From positions 124,001 to 188,000 of the forward strand of contig NZ_LQIK01000004.1 of assembly GCF_001499855.1 (NCBI RefSeq): a stretch of DNA of 64,000 bases, given 5' to 3'. The position numbers and the translations under genes are program-made. Position 1 is the stretch's first letter. Each line of letters starts with the position of its first letter. The notes below the pieces were generated by a model. That model made no database searches. It saw nothing but the letters and a program-made list of their open reading frames with translations, and was not told the origin of the DNA. The DNA comes from Mycobacterium sp. GA-0227b. Lineage in GTDB: Bacteria > Actinomycetota > Actinomycetes > Mycobacteriales > Mycobacteriaceae. Shown here one piece after another: positions 35,163 through 43,606 of the stretch.

Positions 35163-35762
35163 GTGCCCTCGAGGAACCGGGCCGGACCCGATGCGCGGAC
35201 CCGACTGCTCGACGTCGCGCGGCGCCGGTTCGCGGCTGACGGTGCGTTGTCGGCCACGCTGGACGAGGTGCGTCGCGAGGCGGGTGTCAGCGTCGGCGCG
35301 CTGTATCACCACTTCCCGGACAAGCTTTCGCTGGCGACCGCGGTGTTCGCCCAGACACTCGGCGAGTACCAGGAGGGTTTCGTCGCGATGTTGCGCCGGC
35401 ATGACACCGCCGAAGGCGGCATTCGCGGCGGGGTCGCCCATCACCTGCGGTGGGTGGCCGCTCATCGCGGCGAGGCGGCCTTCCTCCTCGGCCCCCGGCT
35501 CGACAGTCTCGAACTTCGCGAGCGCAACGACGGGTTCTTCGCCGCGGTCCGCGACTGGTGGCGCCCGCATCACAGCTACGGGGCGCTACAGCCGATGCGG
35601 GACGGGGTGACGGCCGCCCTGTGGCTCGGCCCAGCCCAGGAGTACAGCCGGCACTGGGTCGCCGGACCGGCGAAGCGGATGCCTTCGGCAACGGTTGAGA
35701 TCTTCGCGGATGCCGCATGGGCGGCGTTGCGCGCCAACAACATCGAGGAGGATGTGCCATGA
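35163..35762 (+). CDS. TetR-family transcriptional regulator
   Basis: A 199-residue one-component repressor. The N-terminal TetR helix-turn-helix (about 10-56) reads RTRLLDVARRRFAADG, SATLDEVRREAGVSVGALYHHFPDKLSL; the C-terminal ligand domain is unassigned. GTG start at 35163, probably leaderless or with a very short leader, next to a symmetric operator. Its stop overlaps the enoyl-CoA hydratase start (ATGA), so it probably controls that gene and its own transcription, with an acyl-CoA or related metabolite as plausible ligand. Confidence 0.88.
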   Translation: MPSRNRAGPDARTRLLDVARRRFAADGALSATLDEVRREAGVSVGALYHHFPDKLSLATAVFAQTLGEYQEGFVAMLRRHDTAEGGIRGGVAHHLRWVAAHRGEAAFLLGPRLDSLELRERNDGFFAAVRDWWRPHHSYGALQPMRDGVTAALWLGPAQEYSRHWVAGPAKRMPSATVEIFADAAWAALRANNIEEDVP

Positions 35763-36595
35763 CCGACAGGGCCGATTCGCTGTACCGGACGATGGTCGCC
35801 GCCGGCGACGACGTCGACGCGCCGGTGCGGTTGCGCGTCGAGCGCAGTGACGACAGAGCGGTGGTCACGCTCGACGAACCGCAGCGGCTCAACGTGCTGT
35901 CGGCCCCACTGGTGCGGCAGTTGCGGTCCGCGCTCGTCGAACTGGACGCCGACCCCGACGTGCGCGCTGTCGTGCTCACCGGTGCGGACCCTGGTTTCAG
36001 CGCTGGAGGCGATCTGCAGATGATGGATGCGGCGATCGGCCAGCTCGACGCGCCCGAGGGCACAGCCGACGTCTGGCGCTGGATCCGCCGCGAATTCGGC
36101 GGCATCGCGAGGCTGATCGCCGGATCGGACACGATCTTCGTGGCGGCACTCAACGGAGCGGCGGCCGGCGTCGGGCTGGCCTGGGCGCTGACATGTGATC
36201 TCGTGATCGCCAGCGAGCGTGCCGTAATCGTGCCGGCATTCGGCCGGCTGGGGCTGATCCCGGAGGTCGGCACGAGTTGGGCGTTGACCCGGCGACTGGG
36301 TTATCAGGGGGCGCTCGCGTTCTACCTGCGCGGCGCGCACATCGACGCCCGCCAGGCCCAGCGCCTCGGTCTGGTCCAGGAGGTGGTCGAACACGATCGA
36401 CTGCTGGCCGCCGCCGACGAATGGTGCTCGCGCATCTGCGCGATGCCGCCGCACACGGTCGCGATGGCCAAGCCGCTGCTCCGCGCGGCCGCCGACGCCG
36501 ACTGGGCCGACGCGCTCACGCTCGAAGAGTTCGCCGAGCCGACGTGCTTCACCACCGCCGCCTTCGCCGAGAGCGTGCGTTCGATGCTGAAGTGA
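35759..36595 (+). CDS. Enoyl-CoA hydratase/isomerase family protein
   Basis: A 278-residue crotonase-fold enzyme acting on CoA thioesters in the cytoplasm. Oxyanion-hole loops are visible in PGFSAGGDLQMMD and LNGAAAGVGLAWALTCDL; one catalytic-position acidic residue lies in GLIPEVGTSWALTRRLG, where the usual Glu is present. The C-terminal trimerisation helices are normal. Whether it is a hydratase, isomerase or other crotonase cannot be told from motifs. Coupled by ATGA overlap to the upstream TetR gene. Confidence 0.88.
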   Translation: MTDRADSLYRTMVAAGDDVDAPVRLRVERSDDRAVVTLDEPQRLNVLSAPLVRQLRSALVELDADPDVRAVVLTGADPGFSAGGDLQMMDAAIGQLDAPEGTADVWRWIRREFGGIARLIAGSDTIFVAALNGAAAGVGLAWALTCDLVIASERAVIVPAFGRLGLIPEVGTSWALTRRLGYQGALAFYLRGAHIDARQAQRLGLVQEVVEHDRLLAAADEWCSRICAMPPHTVAMAKPLLRAAADADWADALTLEEFAEPTCFTTAAFAESVRSMLK

Positions 36596-36687
36596 ACCCG
36601 CGCCGCCTTCACATCGGCGAATCGACCTGCTCACGCCTGAATGGTCATTAACATAGTGACCGCATCGGGAAAGTGGAGGGAGTGAGC

Positions 36688-36909
36688 GTGCTCAGCGCAG
36701 TGAGGAAGGTCTTGACCTTCGAGATGACCGTCGCCGAGTGGATCGGCACCGCGCTCATGCTCGCCGCACCCTACCTCGTCGTCGGCGTGGGCTGGACGGC
36801 GCTGAACCTGGACCAGCTGGACGGTACGGGCCTTGCGTGGCTCGGCCAGCTCATCGCGGCGATCGCGTTCTGGCCGGCAATGGTCTTCTCGGCGGTGTGC
36901 CTCGCATGA
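36688..36909 (+). CDS. Small membrane protein, paralogue of the one downstream
   Basis: A 73-residue protein with two hydrophobic segments (ALMLAAPYLVVGVGW and LIAAIAFWPAMVFSAVCLA). GTG 36688 has GGAGGGA about seven bases upstream; GTG 36682 is an alternative. Its APYLVVGVGW and AFWPA motifs recur in the second small protein of the operon (37763-38011), so the two are paralogues flanking the oxygenase gene. The stop overlaps the next start (ATGA). Probably a membrane anchor or subunit of the oxygenase; unproven. Confidence 0.75.
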   Translation: MLSAVRKVLTFEMTVAEWIGTALMLAAPYLVVGVGWTALNLDQLDGTGLAWLGQLIAAIAFWPAMVFSAVCLA

Positions 36910-37766
36910 CCGACCCCTACCGCATCACCGTGCGCCGTCGCACCGCGCGATGGGACACCGAGCCGGTCACCGCCGCGGAGGCGATGGACTTCTGGGCCTT
37001 CGCCGCGGGCGCGGCCAACGTCGTCATGCAGTTGTCCTGGCCGGAGGTGGGTTACGGCGTCGCCGAGAGCAAGGTCGATTCCGGAAATCTGCTCAAGCAT
37101 CCGTGGAAGCGGGCGAGGACGACGTTCCAGTACCTCGCCGTGGCGGTGCTCGGCACGCCCGACGACCGCGCCGCGTTCCGGGAGGCGGTCAACTCCTCAC
37201 ACCGGCACGTCAAGTCGACCGCCGAAAGCCCGGTCCGGTACAACGCGTTCGACCGTGATCTGCAGATGTGGGTCGCTGCTTGCCTTTTCGTCGGTCTGGA
37301 GGACACCTATCAGCTGCTGCGCGGTGAGCTGACGCCGGAGCAGGCCGATCAGTTCTACCGTTCCGCGTGGCCGCTGGGTACCACGTTGCAGGTGACCGAG
37401 GAGCAGTGGCCGCCGACCCGTGCCGAGTTCGACGACTATTGGCGGCGCGCATGTCAGCGGGTTTCGATCGACGATCGGGTGCGAGATTATCTGCTCCACA
37501 TGGTGAACCTGCGCATGATCAACCCGCTGCTGGCGCTGCCGTTCCGGCCGCTGCTGAAGTTCCTCACCACCGGCTTCCTCGCGCCGGTGTTCCGGGAGCA
37601 AATGGGGTTACGGTGGAGCGGCTTCAGACAGTTCCTCTTCGAAATGCTCTTTCTGACAGTCGCTTTGGTCAACAGATTCCTGCCGGTGTTCGTCCGGCAA
37701 GGCGGCAGCTACGTGCTGCTCGCCGATGTGCGCCGCCGGGTCCGCACCCACCGGGCGCTGGTATGA
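36906..37766 (+). CDS. MpaB/rubber-oxygenase-like (DUF2236) protein
   Basis: A 286-residue protein of the oxygenase MpaB family (DUF2236), which includes fungal MpaB and relates to latex-clearing haem oxygenases. Family features are the AMDFWAFAAGAANVVMQLSWPEVGYGV region, the SSHRHVKST His-containing motif, and YNAFDRDLQMWVAACLFVG. A hydrophobic C-terminal segment (FRQFLFEMLFLTVALVNRFL) may contact the membrane. Oxidative cleavage of an isoprenoid or alkene chain is the family-level guess. Coupled by ATGA overlaps to a small membrane protein gene on each side. Confidence 0.82.
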   Translation: MTDPYRITVRRRTARWDTEPVTAAEAMDFWAFAAGAANVVMQLSWPEVGYGVAESKVDSGNLLKHPWKRARTTFQYLAVAVLGTPDDRAAFREAVNSSHRHVKSTAESPVRYNAFDRDLQMWVAACLFVGLEDTYQLLRGELTPEQADQFYRSAWPLGTTLQVTEEQWPPTRAEFDDYWRRACQRVSIDDRVRDYLLHMVNLRMINPLLALPFRPLLKFLTTGFLAPVFREQMGLRWSGFRQFLFEMLFLTVALVNRFLPVFVRQGGSYVLLADVRRRVRTHRALV

Positions 37767-38011
37767 CGACGCTGCGCCGCTTGCTGAGCCGTCGGATCAG
37801 CGTCGAGGCGATGATCGAGATCGCGATGTGGCTGGCGATTCCCTACCTGCTGATCGGTTTGGCGTGGGCGTTCTTCGACGCCGAACAGGTGCAGCTGATC
37901 GACACCGCGCTGCGTACCCGGATACCGGCGGGCTCGGACATCGCCGCGTTCATGCTCACCGCGGCGTTCTGGCCGGCCAACCTGCTCGGCGTCGAACTCT
38001 GCATGGCGTGA
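37763..38011 (+). CDS. Small membrane protein, second paralogue flanking the MpaB gene
   Basis: An 82-residue protein with two hydrophobic segments: MIEIAMWLAIPYLLIGLAWAFF and AAFMLTAAFWPANLLGVELCMA. It shares IPYL-IG-AW and the AFWPA signature with the first small protein, and ends in a similar CMA/CLA tail. Its ATG overlaps the MpaB stop (ATGA). Together the three genes look like a tight membrane-oxygenase unit. Confidence 0.75.
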   Translation: MTTLRRLLSRRISVEAMIEIAMWLAIPYLLIGLAWAFFDAEQVQLIDTALRTRIPAGSDIAAFMLTAAFWPANLLGVELCMA

Positions 38012-38038
38012 GGTTGGCAGCAGTGCCACGATGAGGCG

Positions 38039-38797
38039 ATGACGGGCCGTCCCGACGAAGATCGTGAGCCGGGGCTGGCCGGCTATCCCGTCGTCGCCCC
38101 GCCGGTGCGCCGCCCCGTCATCTCCGAGCAGCTCTGGTGTGACCTGACATTCGTGCACTGGCCGGTGCGGCCGGAGGGCGTCGCGCATCTTCTTCCACCT
38201 GGTACCCGCCCGGACGTCTTCGCCGACGGGCTCACCTACGTCGGGCTGGTGGCCTTCACGATGCGCAGCACCACGCTCGGCCCTGCGCTGCGCGTCCCGT
38301 ACTTCGGTACATTCGCCGAGACCAACGTCCGGTTGTATTCCGTCGATGACGCCGGTCGTCACGGCGTCGTGTTCATGTCACTGGAAGCCGAGCGCCTGGC
38401 CGTCGTTGCGGCCCTTCGTATCTCGCTTGGAATTCGGTATACCTGGGCCAGGATGCGCGTCGAGCGGTCAGGGGAGCGGGTGCGCTATCGCAGCGTGCGC
38501 CGATGGCCTCGTCGCGGACTGCGCAGCACGCTCGCCGTGCGGATCGGAGCCGAAGTGACCCCGACGCCGCTGGAGGTCTGGCTGACTGCGCGGTGGGGTG
38601 CGCACACCCGCAAGGCCGGCAGGACCTGGTGGGTGCCCAACGAACACGACCCCTGGCCACTGTGCGCGGCCGAGATCGCCGAGTTCGACGACGATCTCGT
38701 CGCTGCCGCCGGTGTCATCCCCGCAGGCCCGAGACTGCGGGCGCTGTTCACGAACGGTGTGCGCGCGCGGTTCGGGCGCCCCTGCATCGTCGCCTGA
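38039..38797 (+). CDS. DUF2071 (YqjF-like) family protein
   Basis: A 252-residue cytoplasmic protein of the DUF2071 family: CDLTFVHWPVRPEGVAHLLPPG, TYVGLVAFTMRS, VPYFGTFAETNVRLYSVD, GVVFMSLEAERL and a late HDPWPLCAAEI block. The fold binds lipophilic ligands in related acetoacetate-decarboxylase-like proteins; no reaction is known. ATG start at 38039. It is 27 bases after the MpaB operon and may be its last member. Confidence 0.82.
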   Translation: MTGRPDEDREPGLAGYPVVAPPVRRPVISEQLWCDLTFVHWPVRPEGVAHLLPPGTRPDVFADGLTYVGLVAFTMRSTTLGPALRVPYFGTFAETNVRLYSVDDAGRHGVVFMSLEAERLAVVAALRISLGIRYTWARMRVERSGERVRYRSVRRWPRRGLRSTLAVRIGAEVTPTPLEVWLTARWGAHTRKAGRTWWVPNEHDPWPLCAAEIAEFDDDLVAAAGVIPAGPRLRALFTNGVRARFGRPCIVA

Positions 38798-38803
38798 CCG
38801 GCG

Positions 38804-39652
38804 TTACGGACCCGTGTACCCCGGCGGGTTGGGCGTGTCGACCCAGAGGTCGACACCGAGTTCGGCGCCGGGCACGCAGTTGTATACCGACAGGTCGGTC
38901 ACGCCCGACTCGAGCAGCACGTCCTCGCACAGCGCCGAGTTCCCGGTGTACTCGCGGGCGGCCTTGTTGAGGATCACGTACGCGGCGTCGGCGTAGACGT
39001 CGGGCTTCCGCGCACGCCCCATCGCCTCATCGCCGCCGAGCAGGTTCTGCACCGCGGCCGTGGCCACCAGTGTCCGTGGCCACAGGGTGTTGGAGGCGAC
39101 GCCCTCGTCGCGCAGCTCCTCGGCGATCGCCAACGCGCACAACGACATCCCGTATTTGGCCATCATGTAAGCGGTCGGTTTGAGCCACTCCGGCTCGAGC
39201 CGCACCGGCGGGGACAGCGTCAGGATGTGCGGGTTCTCCCGGCCCACCATGTGCGGAATGCAGGCCTGCGAAACGGCATACGTACCTCGCACCTGGATGC
39301 CGTTCATCAGGTCGAACCGCTTCAGCGGCACCTCGGTGATCGAGCCCAGGTTGATCGCCGAGGCGTTGTTGACACAGATGTCGATGCCACCGAACTGCTC
39401 GACGGTCTGGGTCACCGCAGCGGCGACCGAATCGCCGTCGCGGATGTCGCCGACGATGGGCAGCGCCTGCCCGCCGGCGTCCTCCAGCTCCTTGGCCGCG
39501 GTGTAAACGGTGCCGGGCAGCTTCGGATGCGGTTCGGCGGTCTTGGCGATCAATGCGATGTTGGCGCCGTCGGCAGCCGCCCGCTTGGCGATCGCCAGGC
39601 CGATCCCGCGACTCGCGCCGGAGATGAACATGGTCTTTCCCGAAAGCGACAT
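38804..39652 (-). CDS. Short-chain dehydrogenase/reductase (Rv3224-like)
   Basis: A 282-residue classical SDR close in architecture to HSDL2-type dehydrogenases. The cofactor motif is SGASRGIG (about 11-18), NNASAIN stabilises the sheet, the catalytic Ser lies in LTLSPP and the Tyr-x3-Lys is YMMAK. Substrate unknown; members act on acyl or sterol-like alcohols. ATG at 39652 with a GGTGAGG ribosome site. It converges on the DUF2071 gene with only six bases between stops. Confidence 0.88.
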   Translation of the reverse strand: MSLSGKTMFISGASRGIGLAIAKRAAADGANIALIAKTAEPHPKLPGTVYTAAKELEDAGGQALPIVGDIRDGDSVAAAVTQTVEQFGGIDICVNNASAINLGSITEVPLKRFDLMNGIQVRGTYAVSQACIPHMVGRENPHILTLSPPVRLEPEWLKPTAYMMAKYGMSLCALAIAEELRDEGVASNTLWPRTLVATAAVQNLLGGDEAMGRARKPDVYADAAYVILNKAAREYTGNSALCEDVLLESGVTDLSVYNCVPGAELGVDLWVDTPNPPGYTGP

Positions 39653-39763
39653 GGCCTCACCCTAACCGCCGGGCGGGCGCATCCGACGAGACCGAGTGTG
39701 ACCTTTTGTCACGCGTTCAGCGCTCGACACGTGTCGATAACCCACGTCCGGCCCGGGAAACGT

Positions 39764-40252
39764 TCATGCGCAGATGTCGGCGGTGACCGCGTCGGTCAGC
39801 CGGACCAGGTCCTGCGGGGGGACGGCGACGTCGCACCCGCGCTTGCCCGCGCTGCACAACACCCGGGCCCAACCCAGAGCGGACACGTCGACGACGGTCG
39901 GTAGCGGCTTGCGCTGACCCAACGGCGAGATTCCGCCGACCACATAGCCGGTCGACCGTTCGGCCGCCGCCCGCTCGGCCATGGTGACCTTGGACACGCC
40001 GAACGCAGCGGCCGCCGCCTTCAACGAAAGCTTGGCCGGTACCGGTAGCACCGCGACGCCGAGGCCTTCGGGCAGCGCCAGCACCAGCGTCTTGAAGACC
40101 TGAGCGGCCTCGATACCCTGTGCCCCCGCCAGCGCGTCCACGGCCTCCTCGCCGAACGACTCGGTGCGGCGGTCGTGGTGGTACTGCAGAACCTCGTGTG
40201 GGACCTCCGCGGCGATCAGGGCTGCGATGGCAGGAGTAGCTGCGCGCGCCAC
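39764..40252 (-). CDS. ybaK: YbaK/EbsC-type Cys-tRNA(Pro)/aminoacyl-tRNA deacylase
   Basis: A 162-residue YbaK/ProX-domain protein that hydrolyses mischarged Cys-tRNA(Pro) made by prolyl-tRNA synthetase. The conserved catalytic lysine is in QVFKTLVLAL (about 54), and the family's GGISPLGQRKPLPTVVD loop is intact. It corresponds to Rv3224B, which I recall next to Rv3224 in M. tuberculosis too. GTG start at 40252; the divergent sigH promoter region follows. Confidence 0.88.
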   Translation of the reverse strand: MARAATPAIAALIAAEVPHEVLQYHHDRRTESFGEEAVDALAGAQGIEAAQVFKTLVLALPEGLGVAVLPVPAKLSLKAAAAAFGVSKVTMAERAAAERSTGYVVGGISPLGQRKPLPTVVDVSALGWARVLCSAGKRGCDVAVPPQDLVRLTDAVTADICA

Positions 40253-40289
40253 CGCGCCAGACTAATGCGCGCGCCGACGCCGGTATTCC

Positions 40290-40317
40290 GGGAACAACCA
40301 CGCCCCCGGCCGCTGTT
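40290..40317 (+). promoter_or_regulatory. SigH-type promoter upstream of sigH
   Basis: GGGAAC (40290-40295) and GTT (40315-40317) match the mycobacterial SigH -35 (GGAAC/T) and -10 (cGTT) consensus with a 19-base gap, on the upper end of tolerated spacing. SigH autoregulates in M. tuberculosis, supporting the call; the 5' end would lie about 75-80 bases upstream of the gene. Confidence 0.55.
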
Positions 40318-40402
40318 ATTGACGGCGACTGTGGCGTCGCGGACGCGGCGGCCGGAAAACATGTCGGTCTCAACCTCTAGGATTGGCTGAAGGGAGTCAC
40401 TT

Positions 40403-41176
40403 GTGCCAACGCTGGCGATGGACTTCCCGATGCGCCCGGTGGATGTGCCGGGCTTGTTCGGTGGCACCGCGACAGAAGGGACGGTGTTCCCCACAGTGAC
40501 CGATTCTGAGACCGACTCCGACGGGTCGACGCGCGATACGGCGCCGGAGACAGGGCCGGAAACCCCGCCGTCGCAGGAGACCGACGCCGAGCTGACCGCG
40601 CGCTTCGAACGCGATGCGATTCCGCTGCTCGACCAGTTGTACGGCGGCGCGCTGCGCATGACGCGCAACCCCGCCGACGCCGAGGACCTGCTGCAGGAAA
40701 CCATGGTGAAGGCCTACGCCGGCTTCCGCTCGTTCCGCGAGGGCACCAACCTCAAGGCGTGGCTGTACCGCATCCTGACCAACACCTACATCAACAGCTA
40801 CCGCAAGAAGCAGCGCCAGCCCTCGGAGTATCCGACCGAGGAGATCACCGACTGGCAGCTCGCCGCCAACGCCGAGCACTCGTCGACCGGGCTGCGCTCG
40901 GCCGAGGTCGAGGCGCTCGAGTTGCTGCCGGACAACGAGATCAAGGAAGCGCTGCAGGCGCTACCTGAGGATTTCCGGATGGCGGTCTACTACGCCGACG
41001 TCGAGGGCTTCCCCTACAAGGAGATCGCCGAGATCATGGACACGCCGATAGGCACGGTGATGTCCCGGTTGCACCGGGGCAGGCGCCAGCTGCGCGAACT
41101 GCTGGCCAATGTGGCCAGGGAGCGCGGTTTCATGCGGGGACAGCAGATGGACACACCCGAGGAGGTCTCGTCATGA
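40403..41176 (+). CDS. sigH: Stress sigma factor SigH
   Basis: A group-4 (ECF) sigma factor, 257 residues, the central regulator of oxidative, thiol and heat stress. An unusually long acidic, low-complexity N-terminal tail (about 1-65) precedes sigma2 ([46 protein letters not shown]) and sigma4 ([46 protein letters not shown]). GTG 40403 or ATG 40418 may be the start; M. tuberculosis SigH begins near residue 40 of this protein. Overlaps rshA by four bases (ATGA). Confidence 0.93.
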   Translation: MPTLAMDFPMRPVDVPGLFGGTATEGTVFPTVTDSETDSDGSTRDTAPETGPETPPSQETDAELTARFERDAIPLLDQLYGGALRMTRNPADAEDLLQETMVKAYAGFRSFREGTNLKAWLYRILTNTYINSYRKKQRQPSEYPTEEITDWQLAANAEHSSTGLRSAEVEALELLPDNEIKEALQALPEDFRMAVYYADVEGFPYKEIAEIMDTPIGTVMSRLHRGRRQLRELLANVARERGFMRGQQMDTPEEVSS

Positions 41177-41478
41177 GCTCGTTCTCGGACGACGAGCGCT
41201 GGCGGCCCCCGGTCGGCCCCGTCGATCCCGAGCACCCCGAATGCGCGGCGGTCATCGCCGAGGTATGGACGTTGCTCGACGGAGAATGCACGCCCGAGAC
41301 GCGTGACAAACTGCGCCAGCACCTCGAAGACTGCCCCGCGTGTCTACGCCACTACGGCGTTGAGGAGCGGGTCAAGAAGCTGATTGCGAAAAAGTGCAGC
41401 GGCGACAAGGCGCCAGAAAGCCTGCGAGAGCGGCTGCGCATCGAGATCAGCCGCACGACGATCATTCGGCGCGGCTAG
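41173..41478 (+). CDS. rshA: Anti-sigma factor RshA
   Basis: A 101-residue zinc-binding anti-sigma factor that holds SigH inactive under reducing conditions and releases it on thiol oxidation or phosphorylation. The ZAS motif His50-x3-Cys54-x2-Cys57 is present (HLEDCPAC), with an additional Cys in HPEC (about 24) and KKCSG (about 75). ATG overlaps the sigH stop, ensuring 1:1 synthesis. Confidence 0.93.
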   Translation: MSSFSDDERWRPPVGPVDPEHPECAAVIAEVWTLLDGECTPETRDKLRQHLEDCPACLRHYGVEERVKKLIAKKCSGDKAPESLRERLRIEISRTTIIRRG

Positions 41479-41504
41479 CGCGCTGCGGCCAACACCGGGC
41501 GCGG

Positions 41505-41597
41505 TCAGCGCACCGACTTCGAACCGGCGTTCGGCCGCTTACCGTGGTTGGCCTTGGTGTGCTTGCGGTCGCGCTTCTTACGGCCACGCTTGGCCAT
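41505..41597 (-). CDS. Ribosomal protein bL37 (AURKAIP1/COX24-type small protein)
   Basis: A 30-codon gene on the strand opposite its neighbours. The product begins MAKRGRKKRDRKHTKANHGK and ends RPNAGSKSVR: a very basic peptide matching the COX24/AURKAIP1-type protein seen as bL37 in the large subunit of mycobacterial ribosomes. The ATG at 41597 is preceded by GGAGGT. It sits between rshA and the biotinylated protein gene, the place I recall for it in mycobacterial genomes; it is often missed because of its size. Confidence 0.88.
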   Translation of the reverse strand: MAKRGRKKRDRKHTKANHGKRPNAGSKSVR

Positions 41598-41754
41598 GGT
41601 CTACCTCCGAATGGTCTGGTGGATTTCTCGGCCCGCATCCGGCGGGCACGTCGGAGCCATTGTCTCATGGCCCTGCGACACCGCTGACGGGCCTGTCGTG
41701 TGGTTCGATGTAGGCCGATAGGCATTCACAGCAGCGGAGTGGAATGGGGTGAGG

Positions 41755-41970
41755 ATGGCCGAGGACGTTCGCGCTGAGATCGTGGCCAGTGTGCTCGAGG
41801 TCGTGGTGAGCGAGGGCGATCAGATCGGCCAGGGCGACACCCTGGTGCTGCTGGAGTCGATGAAGATGGAGATCCCGGTGCTGGCCGAGGTGGCGGGCAC
41901 CGTGAGCAAGGTCAGCGTCTCCGTCGGCGACGTCATCCAGGCCGGTGACCTCATCGCGGTGATCAGCTGA
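41755..41970 (+). CDS. Small biotin/lipoyl-attachment-domain protein (TB7.3-like)
   Basis: A 71-residue stand-alone biotinyl domain (M. tuberculosis Rv3221c/TB7.3). The biotin-accepting lysine is Lys37 within ESMKME, and the hammerhead half-domains around it are complete. It serves as a carboxyl carrier for an acyl-CoA carboxylase whose other subunits are elsewhere. ATG 41755 (MAEDVRAEIV); an in-frame GTG six bases upstream is less likely. Followed at 42 bases by pdtaS. Confidence 0.9.
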   Translation: MAEDVRAEIVASVLEVVVSEGDQIGQGDTLVLLESMKMEIPVLAEVAGTVSKVSVSVGDVIQAGDLIAVIS

Positions 41971-42011
41971 TCACCGCGTCCGTGTGATCCGCCGCCGGAG
42001 GTAAACCCGCG

Positions 42012-43499
42012 ATGTCCACGCTCGGTGACCTGCTCGCCGAGCACACCATGCTGCCCGGCAACGCGGTCGATCATCTGCATGCGGTGGTGGGCGAGTGGCA
42101 GCTGCTCGCCGACCTGTCCTTCGCCGACTACCTGATGTGGGTGCGCCGCGACGACGGCTCCCTGGTCTGCGTGGCGCAGGTGCGACCGAACACCGCCCCG
42201 ACCGTGCTGCTGGCCGACGCGGTCAGCACGCTGGCCGCGGCGGACGCGCTGCCCGTCGTCGCCGCGGCGTTCACCTCAGGTGAGATCGCCGTGGGAGACG
42301 GTGCTGGACAACAGGTTTCACCCGGTCTCAATGTCGAGGCCGTGCCTGTGCGGTACAAGGACGAGGTCGTCGCGGTGTTGACCCATCAGACCGCTCTGGC
42401 CGCTCGCAAAGCCAGTCCGCTGGAAGTCGCGTATCTCGACTGTGCTCGCGATCTGCTGCACATGTTGGCCGAAGGCACCTTTCCCAACGTCGGAGACCTT
42501 GCGATGTCGCGGTCGAGCCCACGCGTCGGTGACGGGTTCATCCGGCTCGACGAGACGGGGGTGGTCACCTTCGCCAGCCCGAACGCGATCTCGGCCTACC
42601 ACCGGATGGGGTTGGCCGCCGAACTCGGCGGCCACAACCTCGTCACTGTCACGCGCCCCTTGATCGGCGACCCGTTCGAGGCGCAGGAGCTGGCGAACCA
42701 TGTGGGCGATTCGCTGGCCGGCGGGTCCAGCATGCGCATGGAGGTCGACGCCGGCGGTGCCGCCGTGCTGATGCGTACGCTGCCGCTGGTCGTGCACGGC
42801 AAGGCCGTTGGCGCCGCGGTGTTGATCCGTGACGTGACCGAGGTCAAGCGTCGCGACCGGGCATTGCTGTCGAAGGACGCCACGATCCGTGAGATTCACC
42901 ATCGCGTGAAGAACAACCTGCAGACCGTCGCGGCACTGCTGCGCCTGCAGGCCCGGCGCACCAACAACGACGAAGGCCGCGAGGCGTTGATGGAGTCGGT
43001 GCGACGGGTGTCGTCGATCGCGCTGGTGCACGACGCGCTCTCGATGTCGGTGGACGAGGAGGTCAACCTCGACGAGGTCGTGGACCGAATCCTGCCGATG
43101 ATGAACGACGTTGCGGCGGTGGACAGTCCGATCCGCATCAACCGGGTCGGTGATCTGGGTGTGCTCGATGCGGATCGCGCCACCGCGCTCATCATGGTCA
43201 TCACCGAGCTTGTGCAGAACGCTATCGAGCACGCATTCGAGCCCGGGACTAGACAGGGCTGCGTGACGATCCGGGCCGAACGATCGGCCAGGTGGCTCGA
43301 CGTGGTGGTCCACGACGATGGACGCGGCCTGCCCGACGAGTTCAGCCTGGAGGGATCCGACCGGCTCGGTCTTCAGATCGTGCGGACGCTGGTGTCGGCG
43401 GAACTGGATGGGTCGCTGGACATGCACGAGGTGGCCAACGGCGGGACCGACGTCGTGCTGCGTGTGCCGCTGGGCCGCCCGCGGCGCGCCGCCCAGTAG
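42012..43499 (+). CDS. pdtaS: Sensor histidine kinase PdtaS
   Basis: A 495-residue soluble histidine kinase. An N-terminal GAF domain (about 5-150) and a PAS domain (about 170-285) precede a HisKA_2 box IREIHHRVKNNLQTVAALLRLQ (His296/297) and an HATPase_c domain (HDDGRGLPDEF, LQIVRTLV). No membrane segments. In mycobacteria PdtaS constitutively phosphorylates PdtaR, an ANTAR RNA-binding antiterminator, and responds to copper and nitric oxide; pdtaR is not in this window. ATG start at 42012 with GGAGG upstream. Confidence 0.93.
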   Translation: MSTLGDLLAEHTMLPGNAVDHLHAVVGEWQLLADLSFADYLMWVRRDDGSLVCVAQVRPNTAPTVLLADAVSTLAAADALPVVAAAFTSGEIAVGDGAGQQVSPGLNVEAVPVRYKDEVVAVLTHQTALAARKASPLEVAYLDCARDLLHMLAEGTFPNVGDLAMSRSSPRVGDGFIRLDETGVVTFASPNAISAYHRMGLAAELGGHNLVTVTRPLIGDPFEAQELANHVGDSLAGGSSMRMEVDAGGAAVLMRTLPLVVHGKAVGAAVLIRDVTEVKRRDRALLSKDATIREIHHRVKNNLQTVAALLRLQARRTNNDEGREALMESVRRVSSIALVHDALSMSVDEEVNLDEVVDRILPMMNDVAAVDSPIRINRVGDLGVLDADRATALIMVITELVQNAIEHAFEPGTRQGCVTIRAERSARWLDVVVHDDGRGLPDEFSLEGSDRLGLQIVRTLVSAELDGSLDMHEVANGGTDVVLRVPLGRPRRAAQ

Positions 43500-43558
43500 A
43501 AATTCGCTGATTGGCCATTAATGTCGCGAATTGGCCAAATTGAATTCGCACAAAGATA

Positions 43559-43582
43559 CGGCCCCGACAAATGTCGGGGCCG
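43559..43582. terminator. Perfect hairpin terminator between convergent pdtaS and whiB1
   Basis: CGGCCCCGACA (43559-43569), loop AA, TGTCGGGGCCG (43572-43582): an 11-bp perfect stem. On the minus strand it is followed by TATCTTTGTG, a weak T-rich tract. Placed 60 bases after pdtaS and 25 after whiB1, it can serve both. Confidence 0.8.
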
Positions 43583-43606
43583 TAAAGGTTGGTGCTGGAC
43601 GCGGAC

